Below, piece after piece: positions 36,003-43,529 of a stretch of DNA of 64,000 nucleotides. Each line of letters starts with the position of its first letter. Positions within the stretch are counted from its first letter, which is position 1. The notes beneath the pieces are model-generated. The model was not told the DNA's origin and did no database searches. It saw nothing but the letters and a program-made list of their open reading frames with translations. The translations under genes were made by a program, and so were the position numbers. The stretch spans positions 124,001-188,000 of the forward strand of contig NZ_MZXV01000062.1 in the NCBI RefSeq assembly GCF_003253745.1, given 5' to 3'. The stretch comes from Mesorhizobium kowhaii (GTDB lineage Bacteria; Pseudomonadota; Alphaproteobacteria; Rhizobiales; Rhizobiaceae).

Positions 36003-36248
36003 CTATTCCAAAGGTGTTTCTTCGGGCGGCGGCGCCAAGACTGTGATGTCCATTCTGGCGATCTTCGAAGCGGCGTTGCCCTGCGAGTTCGGATCTGTGT
36101 CGCCCGTTTCGGCAACCATTGCCTTGGCACGATGTCCAACGCTGTCGGCGCTCTTGCCTGGCGCAAATCCTTCACCTGTTTCTGGCTTTGCCGCTTTCAA
36201 TTGAGTTTCCGGTACCTGCCGATGCTGACTTGCAATAGCCGAAACCAT
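36003..36248 (-). CDS. Small hydrophilic hypothetical protein between the duplicated segments
   Basis: 81 residues from ATG 36248, with AAAGGAGGG just upstream, a near-perfect ribosome binding site. The protein is hydrophilic and probably disordered (SQHRQVPETQLKAAKPETGE, KIARMDITVLAPPPEE). Not recognised. It lies between the two copies of the 250-base duplication. Confidence 0.6.
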   Translation of the reverse strand: MVSAIASQHRQVPETQLKAAKPETGEGFAPGKSADSVGHRAKAMVAETGDTDPNSQGNAASKIARMDITVLAPPPEETPLE

Positions 36249-36313
36249 CGATCCCTCCTTTGGTGAGGGCACCATGGTATCTGCCATGGCTGTTGCGAGA
36301 CTTACCATACGGA

Positions 36314-36564
36314 AAGCCCGCCACCATGCGGTAGCAGGCGAAAGTGCCAGCTCACCGCACCTTGACCTACTTCCAATGCATGTGCCGGATACCCCAATCT
36401 CTAAATTGCTCGAACGACCCTGTTCTTTTAGCCTGCCAAAATTAGCGCTCGTAGCTCAATCTAGGACAGAGCGGGACCTCTCCCGGGCAGATGCAGGTTC
36501 GAGCCCTGCCGAGTGCACCAAAGTCCTAAAAAGCCCGCCACCGTGACGCAGCCCGCCTCTAGGG
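36314..36564. repeat. 254-base direct duplication, copy 2
   Basis: Second copy of the 35743-35996 segment (251 bases), in the same orientation. It is followed at once by the GCATGTCGC palindrome at 36564. Confidence 0.85.
36445..36520 (+). other. tRNA-like sequence with abnormal anticodon arm, copy 2
   Basis: Base-for-base identical to 35878-35953 over 76 positions, although the flanks have diverged slightly. The upstream promoter-like hexamers here read TTGCTC-17-TAGCCT. Confidence 0.6.
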
Positions 36565-36603
36565 CATGTCGCTCAAAAGTGGTCCCGGTTTTGAGCGACA
36601 TGC
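36564..36603. repeat. Perfect 15-base palindrome (GCATGTCGCTCAAAA family)
   Basis: Arms GCATGTCGCTCAAAA (36564-36578) and its exact complement (36589-36603) surround GTGGTCCCGG. A diverged full copy is at 55859-55904 and a half copy near 3797, making this a dispersed intergenic element. Confidence 0.85.
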
Positions 36604-36647
36604 ATTAGCCACCAGTTATGGCCGAATGCCCTTCGACAGAGTGAAAG

Positions 36648-36893
36648 TCAAAAGCCAATTGTGAACCACGGACTGGCTTCGTATCCGAGACGCGGCTTTG
36701 CCGGCTGTGCGCCATTGTCTGACGACGTGGCAGTTCCGGTCAAACTGCAGTCCAACTCTGGAACCGGCTTCTTGGCCGAATGTTTGGTCGAGCACAAGGC
36801 AGCAGCGTCACTGACTGCCACCTTCTTCTCCTTGGCAACGGCGACACCACTCGCAGCGATCACGATAGCAGCGCAAAATATAGCCACTTTCAT
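36648..36893 (-). CDS. Small secreted hypothetical protein
   Basis: 81 residues from ATG 36893 with GGAGGGG upstream. Signal peptide MKVAIFCAAIVIAASGVAVA, then a short mature part with two cysteines (AAALCSTKH, PELDCSLTG). Not recognised. The shared motif TGCTAATAT (minus strand, 36949-36970) lies about 60 bases upstream of the start. Confidence 0.65.
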   Translation of the reverse strand: MKVAIFCAAIVIAASGVAVAKEKKVAVSDAAALCSTKHSAKKPVPELDCSLTGTATSSDNGAQPAKPRLGYEASPWFTIGF

Positions 36894-36948
36894 TGGAACC
36901 CCTCCATTGCGCATCCCCAGACGCGCGGACATGACGTCACGTCATTTT

Positions 36949-36970
36949 TATATTAGCATTGGCGAATATA
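36949..36970 (-). promoter_or_regulatory. Shared upstream motif, copy A
   Basis: On the minus strand it reads TATATTCGCCAATGCTAATA plus TA. CCAATGCTAAT[AG]T is shared with the motifs upstream of two other small minus-strand genes (37750-37790, 38330-38370). TGC-TAATAT resembles an extended -10 element. Confidence 0.45.
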
Positions 36971-37039
36971 ATAGATAGCGCCATCTTGCGCATGACGACG
37001 CCGCCAGCGGAAAGGGTGAAGGCACGCTAGGCAGCAGCC

Positions 37040-37213
37040 TTATCGACCATTGACGGACCTCATGGCGTCTTGAATGCCAAGAGCTGTCTGTCTGCGCATC
37101 TCTGCCTGACTGGCCGGTGATGGCGTGACGCCAACGGAACGCACATTTTGCATATGGTGGATGATGATTGGCTGCTGTGGCTTTTCGGCCTTGGTTTCGC
37201 GCATCGCGTCCAT
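37040..37213 (-). CDS. Short hypothetical protein, start uncertain
   Basis: A 57-residue frame from ATG 37213 encodes MDAMRETKAEKPQQPIIIHH and ends AMRSVNGR. The frame is open upstream without an ATG through FFTGAVQQLARGLARWPLGL, crossing a run of eight T residues at about 37289-37296 that could be a slippage site. No ribosome binding site. It looks protein-like but may be a decayed gene. Confidence 0.35.
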   Translation of the reverse strand: MDAMRETKAEKPQQPIIIHHMQNVRSVGVTPSPASQAEMRRQTALGIQDAMRSVNGR

Positions 37214-37344
37214 TTGCTTGGGCGTAAAGATGCCCAGGCCCAGCGGCCACCGCGCTAGTCCCCTAGCAAGTTGCTGGACCGCCCCGGTAAAAAAAACCGG
37301 TCCCGTCAGCGCTTTACCTTCGGCGTGATCTCACCAACTCGGAC

Positions 37345-37695
37345 TTAAAAGGCAGCGCCGATCTCGGTATGCGGCGCAAAGAAACAGCGGGTGTCACCCT
37401 TTCTGAAACTTCCCTGATCCAGGTTGAGAAATTCCGATTGATAGATGCAACGGTGGAACTGCCGATCATGGCTATGCTGTACGCGAAGATACGGGATGAA
37501 CTCGCCGGTGGGGAGATAGATATAGCCGCCCGGCATTTCTTTGACTTCAGATTCCGGGATCGGTGCGCACTCTGACCCTCCGCAGCAGTCGAAGCCTGTG
37601 ACGGGGTCCGTCTTCCCCGTATACCACTCGTGAGCCATGGCCTCAGTCGAAACGATGGCCAAGGCTGGGATGAGAATTTTGACAGACCTGCGCAT
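37345..37695 (-). CDS. Secreted Cys-containing hypothetical protein
   Basis: 116 residues with GGGGGA before ATG 37695 and a signal peptide (RRSVKILIPALAIVSTEAMA). The mature part reads HEWYTGKTDPVTGFDCCGGS, then CAPIPESEVKEMPGGYIYLP and a conserved-looking HRCIYQ...CFFAP end. This HEWY...DCCGG...C pattern occurs in small exported proteins widespread in Rhizobiales, whose function is not established. Four or five cysteines suggest disulfides. Confidence 0.75.
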   Translation of the reverse strand: MRRSVKILIPALAIVSTEAMAHEWYTGKTDPVTGFDCCGGSECAPIPESEVKEMPGGYIYLPTGEFIPYLRVQHSHDRQFHRCIYQSEFLNLDQGSFRKGDTRCFFAPHTEIGAAF

Positions 37696-37749
37696 ATATC
37701 CCCCGCGTAATCCAGCTTTGGCAGTTCGATCCTCTTGCATTCCTTCATT

Positions 37750-37790
37750 CATGCTTCACGTACATTAGCATTGGCGCATATGTTTGCCAG
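37750..37790 (-). promoter_or_regulatory. Shared upstream motif, copy B
   Basis: 33 of 41 positions match the motif at 38330-38370; the minus-strand core is ATATGCGCCAATGCTAATGT. It is 55-95 bases upstream of the secreted protein gene starting at 37695. Confidence 0.5.
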
Positions 37791-37941
37791 CCGCGCCGCC
37801 CTCTCAAGAGTAGTCACGCAATTAAGACTGATGTCCTTGGTTTGCCGGCCCTAAGACCCGCTTTCGCGGTGTGCGGACTTCGCGCAAAAAACGACCGGCT
37901 TCTGTCTGATGATGACGGCGCCAAAGTGAGCCACGACATCG

Positions 37942-38244
37942 TCACACAGCGGGTGCTGCGATCCCCTCGAGCGCAATGATTCTGGTGCTGGCGCAACGCT
38001 TGCGGATCTCGATAAGGCGGGCGTATTCCGGCGAATTGTACCAGCCCATCAATGACGTCATGTCGGGGAATTCGATAATAACCAAACGGTGTGGCTCCCA
38101 ATCACCTTCCAGAACCTTAGTCGCACCGCCACGACCCAGGTATCGCCCACCGTAGCGCTCCTCGGTGGCCGGCACATCCCGCCGGTATTCCTCGAACACG
38201 GCAGCGTCCTTTATGTCTACATCCGCGATCAGATAGGCGGCCAT
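37942..38244 (-). CDS. DUF1330 family protein
   Basis: 100 residues from ATG 38244, preceded by GGAGGGAG. DUF1330 signatures are clear: MAAYLIADVDIKDAAVFEEY, GRYLGRGGATKVLEGDWEPH and RLVIIEFPDMTSLMGWYNSP. These proteins adopt a small ferredoxin-like fold of unknown function. The open frame to 38292 is not needed. Confidence 0.88.
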   Translation of the reverse strand: MAAYLIADVDIKDAAVFEEYRRDVPATEERYGGRYLGRGGATKVLEGDWEPHRLVIIEFPDMTSLMGWYNSPEYARLIEIRKRCASTRIIALEGIAAPAV

Positions 38245-38329
38245 TTGTGCTCCCTCCCTCTCAACAGCGGCCCGAACCTTTGCGCGCTCCAAGCTTTAGC
38301 CCGGCACAAGAGGCCGCCCCGTGTCGCTG

Positions 38330-38370
38330 CATGCTTCGCTTACATTAGCATGAGTGCATATTAATGCCAG
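38330..38370 (-). promoter_or_regulatory. Shared upstream motif, copy C
   Basis: Minus-strand core ATATGCACTCATGCTAATGT with flanking CTGGCA and GAAGCATG in common with copy B. It is about 86 bases upstream of the DUF1330 start. The rest of the 376-base gap 38245-38621 shows nothing I can name. Confidence 0.5.
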
Positions 38371-38621
38371 TCGAGCGCGCGTCTAGCACCGCTCTCTTGG
38401 TGTCTTCGGATGGCTTGGTGAACGTCGTAATGAGCTAACCGAAAGTCGGCTTCCAGTCGCGATTCCGCTCCGACTTGCGCCCTGCGCGGACTATCGCCCG
38501 AGCAATGTTAAAAGCAGCGATTTCCGCTTCCTGCCCCTACTCCAATGTGACACCCCCTTAGTCAAACGGATTATATTAGCAGTCTCTTGACTAACGGGCC
38601 GGCCGGGTCAGAATCCTCTGC

Positions 38622-38894
38622 TTGGCGCCGGAGATCGATACCGATGACAGGTTGGCGATCAACGCCACCGTGGTAAGCGCATCGAATGGCGAGACGGTGG
38701 AGCATATGGCTGGGAAAGAGGTGATCGCGGTCAAAGACTGGGCTTGCGCCATGAGCGACGAGCTCGGCCGTGTGGTCCTGACGATCAACCCGACTGAGGG
38801 CGAGGCTATCTTCGTTTTGATGACATCTTTCCAGGCAGCAAAAATGGCCCAGGAACTGCGGTCGCCGAAACTCGTCCACCTATCCCCTCAATGA
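38622..38894 (+). CDS. Small hypothetical protein
   Basis: 90 residues from TTG 38622. Protein-like composition (AINATVVSASNGETVEHMAG, AMSDELGRVVLTINPTEGEA, IFVLMTSFQAAKMAQELRSP) favours this strand over the antisense frame at 38571-38879. No signal peptide. Not recognised. The start codon is uncertain. Confidence 0.5.
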   Translation: MAPEIDTDDRLAINATVVSASNGETVEHMAGKEVIAVKDWACAMSDELGRVVLTINPTEGEAIFVLMTSFQAAKMAQELRSPKLVHLSPQ

Positions 38895-38909
38895 CACTAA
38901 GCGCCATCC

Positions 38910-39221
38910 CTAGATGCGCGTAGTGCCATTCTCCCGGCTACCAAAATGGCGTGCCGGCGGCGGGAGATCGGCACTTCGCGCTTGGTCTGATCCGCAACCC
39001 ACCTCAATGATCCCGACCAGTGCGCGAACAAATGCAACCATATCGTTTGCCGTGATGGCTGCCTCGTCGGGACTTTGCCCAATGTGCTCGGCGGCCGCGC
39101 AACATGAGAGGCGAATGAGATCGTAGTGTGAATCCCTCTCATCCTCCGGCAACGCCGCCAATTTCATGGCTCGGCGATAAATCAACCGCAGCAATTGTTC
39201 GAGAGCTGTTCCGACACTCAT
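38910..39221 (-). CDS. Small helical hypothetical protein
   Basis: 103 residues from ATG 39221: SVGTALEQLLRLIYRRAMKL, then DERDSHYDLIRLSCCAAAEH and EAAITANDMVAFVRALVGII. Mostly helical with a hydrophilic tail. Not recognised. The 306 bases upstream (39222-39528) hold only a weak TTG-started frame. Confidence 0.55.
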   Translation of the reverse strand: MSVGTALEQLLRLIYRRAMKLAALPEDERDSHYDLIRLSCCAAAEHIGQSPDEAAITANDMVAFVRALVGIIEVGCGSDQARSADLPPPARHFGSRENGTTRI

Positions 39222-39528
39222 GCGTTTGCTCCGCATTGGTCAAGCGTCCCGCTGCTCCAAGGGCGCGTTGGAACGTCGATGAGGAGGTGTTTCCCGTCCC
39301 CTTGGGGAAAGGCTGCATCACAGCCGTTAATATATCGTTTCTAGCTAATATAAGGCGCTTGGCAGAAGCCGCCTGCACAGGCCGGGCGGCCCCCGGTGCC
39401 TCCTGGCGAGCAATAGCCCTGGCGACAATACCGTTCGTCACATCCAATGCCCGCAAAAGCTATTCAGCAATGAAACTGTGGTACACGCAGATCGCCAAGC
39501 GAACTCGGCCCTGCGACGTGAGAATCCC

Positions 39529-40362
39529 ATGCGAATATTGTTGCGCACCCTCTTCCTCGGCCTCGCCGTTGCCGGTCTGTCGCCCGGCTGGGCCACGGCC
39601 AGCGATTGCGGCGATGTTGTCGCCCTGGTGCTGCAGGCCTATCCCAAGGCACAGAGGAGCATCGACGGCGCTTCGTTGACCCTCGAACCCCATATCAGCA
39701 TCCCGCTGACGCTCCCAGACGGCGAAACGCCATTTGGCCTGGTCTGCAAGATCTGGCCTGCCCATGATGAGCTGCTGCTGGTCGCAGTGCCGCTGATGGA
39801 CAGCGTCGAAGCCAGCGAAGACAGGCATGTTGGCGATATCGAGCTTCTGGTCGTCGACAGGAAGAGCCTGGAGGTGCGCCAGCGCCTGCTCCAGCCCGGG
39901 CTGATGACCGATGATGCCATCGCCATCCGCAAGGTTGAATTCGATACCGGTCGCTATGGGCTGGCGCCCGACGTCACGGCCTTTGGCCTGCGCATCGAAC
40001 TGGCAACCCATTCGCAGGCCACTCCTTTCAACGAAACCGGCTTGCGGCTCTATGCCCTCGCCGGCGATGCCCTGCGTCTGGTGCTCGGTGGCCTTGCCGT
40101 GGCCGGCAATGGCGGCGAAGGCGACGCCAGTTGCGCCGGATCCTTTCATTCCAGCCAGGTCAGCCTGGCGATGGGCGCGGCGAGCCATCACGGCTATCGC
40201 GACATCATCGTGGTCGAGCGGGCGGATACCGACGAACCCTCCCCCGACAAGAATGGCGAGTGCCAATCCCATCCCGGCAAGTCCGTGAAGCGGACCTACC
40301 GGCTGCGTTACGACGGCAGCCGCTATCCGGTTCCGGCGGCGCTCAAGGCAATGGAGCCGTGA
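39529..40362 (+). CDS. Secreted hypothetical protein
   Basis: 277 residues with signal peptide MRILLRTLFLGLAVAGLSPG (cut near ATA). The mature protein starts SDCGDVVALVLQAYPKAQRS and ends RTYRLRYDGSRYPVPAALKA. It has a few cysteines and mixed strand/helix sequence. I do not recognise the family. GC content and codon use are back to the core norm, marking the end of the accessory stretch. Confidence 0.72.
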   Translation: MRILLRTLFLGLAVAGLSPGWATASDCGDVVALVLQAYPKAQRSIDGASLTLEPHISIPLTLPDGETPFGLVCKIWPAHDELLLVAVPLMDSVEASEDRHVGDIELLVVDRKSLEVRQRLLQPGLMTDDAIAIRKVEFDTGRYGLAPDVTAFGLRIELATHSQATPFNETGLRLYALAGDALRLVLGGLAVAGNGGEGDASCAGSFHSSQVSLAMGAASHHGYRDIIVVERADTDEPSPDKNGECQSHPGKSVKRTYRLRYDGSRYPVPAALKAMEP

Positions 40363-40480
40363 GAAAGCCGCTCGCATCGATGGATCGTCGTTCCAATCGG
40401 ACGAGGCGCAAGCGGAGTGAGGGGCATGCCTTGCATGCGGATGGCCGCCGAGCGATGCTGGCGCGGGGGTGGAGTGAATC

Positions 40481-40912
40481 ATGCGAAAAATTCTGATGTC
40501 AGGGCTGCTGCTGGCGGTCGCGTCATTTGCACCCCCCGCCCTCGCGCTGGACAGCAGCGGCACCCCCGTCGTCGTGACGCCGCTGGCATCACGCACGACA
40601 ACCGCATCCGGCCAGCCGATCACGCTGCCGCAGAAGAACGTGCAGGTTCTGGTGTCGACTTTTGACATCGCGCCGGGTGCGACCTTGCCGGTCCACAGGC
40701 ACCCCTTCCCGCGCTATGCCTACGTTCAGGCCGGGACGCTGAAGGTCACCAATGTCGAGACCGGCAACAGCAATACCTACAAGACCGGTGATTTCATCAT
40801 CGAAATGATCGGCCAGTGGCACCAGGCCACCAACATCGGCGATGGTCCGGTCAAGCTGCTGGTGATCGATCAGGTCGAGGAAGGCGCCAAGAACACGGAG
40901 TTGCGCCAGTAG
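40481..40912 (+). CDS. Secreted single-domain cupin
   Basis: 143 residues with signal peptide (KILMSGLLLAVASFAPPALA) and a cupin barrel: motif 1 FDIAPGATLPVHRHPFPRYA and YVQAGTLKV, motif 2 GDFIIEMIGQWHQATNIGDG. The His residues in both motifs could bind a metal. Cupins of this exported kind often have unknown roles. Starts about 120 bases after the preceding gene. Confidence 0.85.
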   Translation: MRKILMSGLLLAVASFAPPALALDSSGTPVVVTPLASRTTTASGQPITLPQKNVQVLVSTFDIAPGATLPVHRHPFPRYAYVQAGTLKVTNVETGNSNTYKTGDFIIEMIGQWHQATNIGDGPVKLLVIDQVEEGAKNTELRQ

Positions 40913-40981
40913 CGGCCAAGGGTGATCCGCGACCGGTTGGGCCGGGAGGTGTGCGTCGCGCACAACCACCCGACCCGGGGC

Positions 40982-41437
40982 TCACCCCCAGGCGCCGACC
41001 ATCTGCCGCGTCGTGGCGTTCAGCCGGTTGAAGGCGTTGATCAGGGCGATCTGGATGACCAGGGCGGCAAGCGCCTTTTCGTCATAGTGCCGGGCGGCTT
41101 CGTCCCAGACATCGTCCGGCACCGCATCGGGCCGGTCGGCGAGCCTTGTGCCGGCCTCGGCCAGCGCCAGGGCCGCGCGTTCGGCATCGGTGAAGTACGG
41201 CGTCTCTCGCCATGCCGCGAGGGCAAAGATACGCTCGTCCTTTTCGCCGGCCTTCCTCAACTCGCGCGCATGCATGTCGACGCAGAGGCTGCAGTTATTG
41301 ATCTGGCTGGCGCGCAGATGGATGAGCTTGCGCGTCACATAGGGCAATTCGGCCGCCTCGGTCGACTTATCCAGCGCCAGCAGCGCCTGCAGGGAGCCGG
41401 GAATGAGCACCACCGGATTCTTGATTCTTGCTTGCAT
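40982..41437 (-). CDS. Carboxymuconolactone decarboxylase/AhpD-like protein
   Basis: The 151-residue protein has the AhpD-type motif NNCSLCVDMHARELRKAG with the CxxC pair and His, and the following WRETPYFTDAERAALALAEA. AhpD-like proteins reduce peroxides or peroxiredoxins via the CxxC. Convergent with the cupin gene and codirectional with the SRPBCC gene 106 bases upstream. Confidence 0.88.
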   Translation of the reverse strand: MQARIKNPVVLIPGSLQALLALDKSTEAAELPYVTRKLIHLRASQINNCSLCVDMHARELRKAGEKDERIFALAAWRETPYFTDAERAALALAEAGTRLADRPDAVPDDVWDEAARHYDEKALAALVIQIALINAFNRLNATTRQMVGAWG

Positions 41438-41543
41438 GGTCTTTCTCCTTTTTGAGGTGTTTCGTCAGGGCGTGTCTTGTCGGTCCGGATGCCGCGCATC
41501 CAGGCTTTTGAGTTTGATGGGTGTCGTCTGGTGATGTCGCGCT

Positions 41544-41972
41544 TCAGCCCTGTTTTGCGGCGACCTGTTCGAGCCGCTCGAGGATACGCGGCCAGCCGCT
41601 TCCCATGCCGACATATCCGCGCTCATCGGCGGGCCGGAATCCCGACTGCTCCATCCGCACCCGGGTTGCTGCGCCCTCGGGCGTGAGCGACCAGGTCACC
41701 ACCGTTTTCAGCCCGCTGTCCGATTCCGTCCCGTCACCCCAGCTGTAGGCCAGCAGGCGCGGCGCCTCGACCCGCAGCACCACACAGTTTGTCACGCCGG
41801 ACCAGCCGGGCACCGGCGTCGCCCGCAAGGTGACCCGATGTCCCTCTTCCGCCACGAAGTCATTCTGCATCAGCCATTCGGCGACGAGCTCGGGCACGGT
41901 CAGCGCCCGCCAGATCTTTTCGGCCGCATGCGGGATCAGACGTTCGACGACGATCGATTTGGTTTCAATCAT
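41544..41972 (-). CDS. SRPBCC (START/AHSA1-like) protein
   Basis: 142 residues from MIETKSIVVERLIPHAAEKI, with WRALTVPELVAEWLMQNDFV and the C-terminal LERLEQVAAKQG. This is the AHSA1-like branch, with a hydrophobic ligand pocket. In bacteria such genes are commonly next to ArsR regulators, but none is here. Divergent from cutC, with a palindrome in the shared promoter region. Confidence 0.85.
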   Translation of the reverse strand: MIETKSIVVERLIPHAAEKIWRALTVPELVAEWLMQNDFVAEEGHRVTLRATPVPGWSGVTNCVVLRVEAPRLLAYSWGDGTESDSGLKTVVTWSLTPEGAATRVRMEQSGFRPADERGYVGMGSGWPRILERLEQVAAKQG

Positions 41973-42049
41973 GGCCACTCTCCATGTCGATCAAGAACGA
42001 AACCGCGTTGTCCAAGCGAGATCAATAACCCGCCGATTATGGGTAAATC

Positions 42050-42067
42050 CATAACTTATTGGTTATG
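42050..42067. promoter_or_regulatory. Palindrome in the SRPBCC/cutC divergent promoter
   Basis: CATAAC-TTATTG-GTTATG is a six-base inverted repeat in an AT-rich patch (about 42020-42070) between two divergent genes. It could be an operator for either, though no regulator gene is adjacent. Confidence 0.4.
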
Positions 42068-42141
42068 AGAGTGTCAATCGGGGAAATGCCGCCTGGCCCA
42101 AATAGCGGCGCGCTGTTCGCGCTTTCGCGCCAACCGGCCTG

Positions 42142-42942
42142 ATGCTAGGGCTGGCGGCGATATCATGGAACTGGATCGCCCCCTTGACCAAAGAAACTCG
42201 CCTGCCGCTTATCGAAATCTGTGTCGAAGGCATTGACGGCCTGCTGGCCGCACAGGCTGCCGGCGCTGACCGGGTCGAACTGTGCGCCAGCCTCATCGAA
42301 GGCGGCGTCACGCCGAGCCTCGGCACGGTGCGCGCCGCCCTCGACCAGGCGACCGTGCCCTTTCATGTCATGGTGCGGCCGCGCGGCGGCGACTTTCTCT
42401 ACAGCGACACCGAATACGCCTCGATGCTCGCCGATGTCATCGCGTTGCGCGACCTCGGCGTGCCCGGCGTGGTGTTTGGCTGCCTGAACGCCGACGGCAC
42501 CATCGACGAGGCGCGCATGAGTGAATTGACGAAGGCTGCCGGCTCCTTGAACGTCACATGCCACCGCGCCTTCGACATGACGCGCGACCCGGTCGAGGCG
42601 CTCGAAGCGCTGATCCGCAGCAAGGTCGGCCGCGTGCTGACCAGTGGCCAGCGCGATACGGCGGTCGAGGGCATGTCGCTATTGGCGGATCTGGTGCGAC
42701 AGGCCGGCGACCGCATCGTCATCCTCGGCTGCGGCGGGCTCGACCTCAGCAACATCGCCGAGGTGCGCAGACAAACCGGGCTGGCCGAAATGCATTTCGC
42801 CGCCCTCAAGGACGTACCGAGCGCCATGGATTACCGCAACCCGCATGTCGGCATGGGCGGCTCCGACCTCGACCGCGAATACCGCAACACCTTGACCGAC
42901 ACGGACCTGGTGGCGGCCACCATTGCGGCTGCGAAGGCATGA
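42142..42942 (+). CDS. cutC: CutC family protein
   Basis: The 266-residue TIM-barrel protein has the CutC signature IEICVEGIDGLLAAQAAGAD, RVELCASLIEGGVTPSLGTV, and VMVRPRGGDFLYSD. CutC was linked to copper homeostasis; its reaction is not settled. TTG 42184 may be the true start, since most family members begin near xxLIEICVE. Its stop overlaps the GNAT gene by four bases. Confidence 0.9.
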   Translation: MLGLAAISWNWIAPLTKETRLPLIEICVEGIDGLLAAQAAGADRVELCASLIEGGVTPSLGTVRAALDQATVPFHVMVRPRGGDFLYSDTEYASMLADVIALRDLGVPGVVFGCLNADGTIDEARMSELTKAAGSLNVTCHRAFDMTRDPVEALEALIRSKVGRVLTSGQRDTAVEGMSLLADLVRQAGDRIVILGCGGLDLSNIAEVRRQTGLAEMHFAALKDVPSAMDYRNPHVGMGGSDLDREYRNTLTDTDLVAATIAAAKA

Positions 42943-43436
42943 GCGCGACCCCTGCTCCGATCAGCCGTGTATCGGCGCAAGACGAAGCGGCGATCCTTGC
43001 ACTCAACAACGAGCACGCGGCCGAACTGTCGTGGCTGGAGCCCGAACGGCTGTCCTTCCTGCTCGGCGAGGCGTTTTACACGCGGCGCATCGGCGATCTC
43101 GAAGCCTTCATCATGACCTTCGACCAGGATGCCAATTACGACAGCCCGAATTTCGTCTGGTTCCGCGAACGCTACCCCCGCTTCGTCTATGTCGACCGTG
43201 TCGTCGTGGCGGCACAGGCGCGCGGCCGCGGCCATGCGCGCCGGTTCTATCAGGATCTGTTCGGCCATGTTGAGCGCGCCGGCCACACGCTGGTCACCTG
43301 CGAGGTCAACACCGACCCGCCGAACCCCGCCTCGGATGCCTTCCACGCCGCACTCGGCTTCGCCGAAGCCGGCGACGCCGTCATCCACGGCGGCAAGAAG
43401 GCGGTGCGCTATTACGTCAGACGAATTTCCGTCTGA
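42939..43436 (+). CDS. GNAT-family acetyltransferase
   Basis: 165 residues: the acetyl-CoA site is VDRVVVAAQARGRGHARRFY, followed by VNTDPPNPASDAFHAALGFA. GNAT enzymes transfer acetyl groups to amines; the substrate is unknown. Coupled to cutC by ATGA overlap. Confidence 0.87.
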   Translation: MSATPAPISRVSAQDEAAILALNNEHAAELSWLEPERLSFLLGEAFYTRRIGDLEAFIMTFDQDANYDSPNFVWFRERYPRFVYVDRVVVAAQARGRGHARRFYQDLFGHVERAGHTLVTCEVNTDPPNPASDAFHAALGFAEAGDAVIHGGKKAVRYYVRRISV

Positions 43437-43529
43437 TACGTCAGGCAGATCTCCGCCTGACCCGCTGGCGCTGGCCACACAAAGAAGCCGCAGCTAATAT
43501 GAATGTTTCCGCCAACCGGAGGAAATGCG

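Noticed and set aside
36948..37250. 100-residue minus-strand frame
   Set aside because: Composition is typical of a shadow frame; a different frame on the same strand (37040-37213) is more protein-like.
37750..38370. Sigma-54 promoters in the shared upstream motif (TGGCA...TGC)
   Set aside because: The GG-to-GC spacing is one base short of the strict -24/-12 requirement in both copies.
39139..39456. 105-residue minus-strand frame from TTG
   Set aside because: No ribosome binding site, overlaps the better-supported gene at 38910-39221 by 83 bases, and has no recognisable features.
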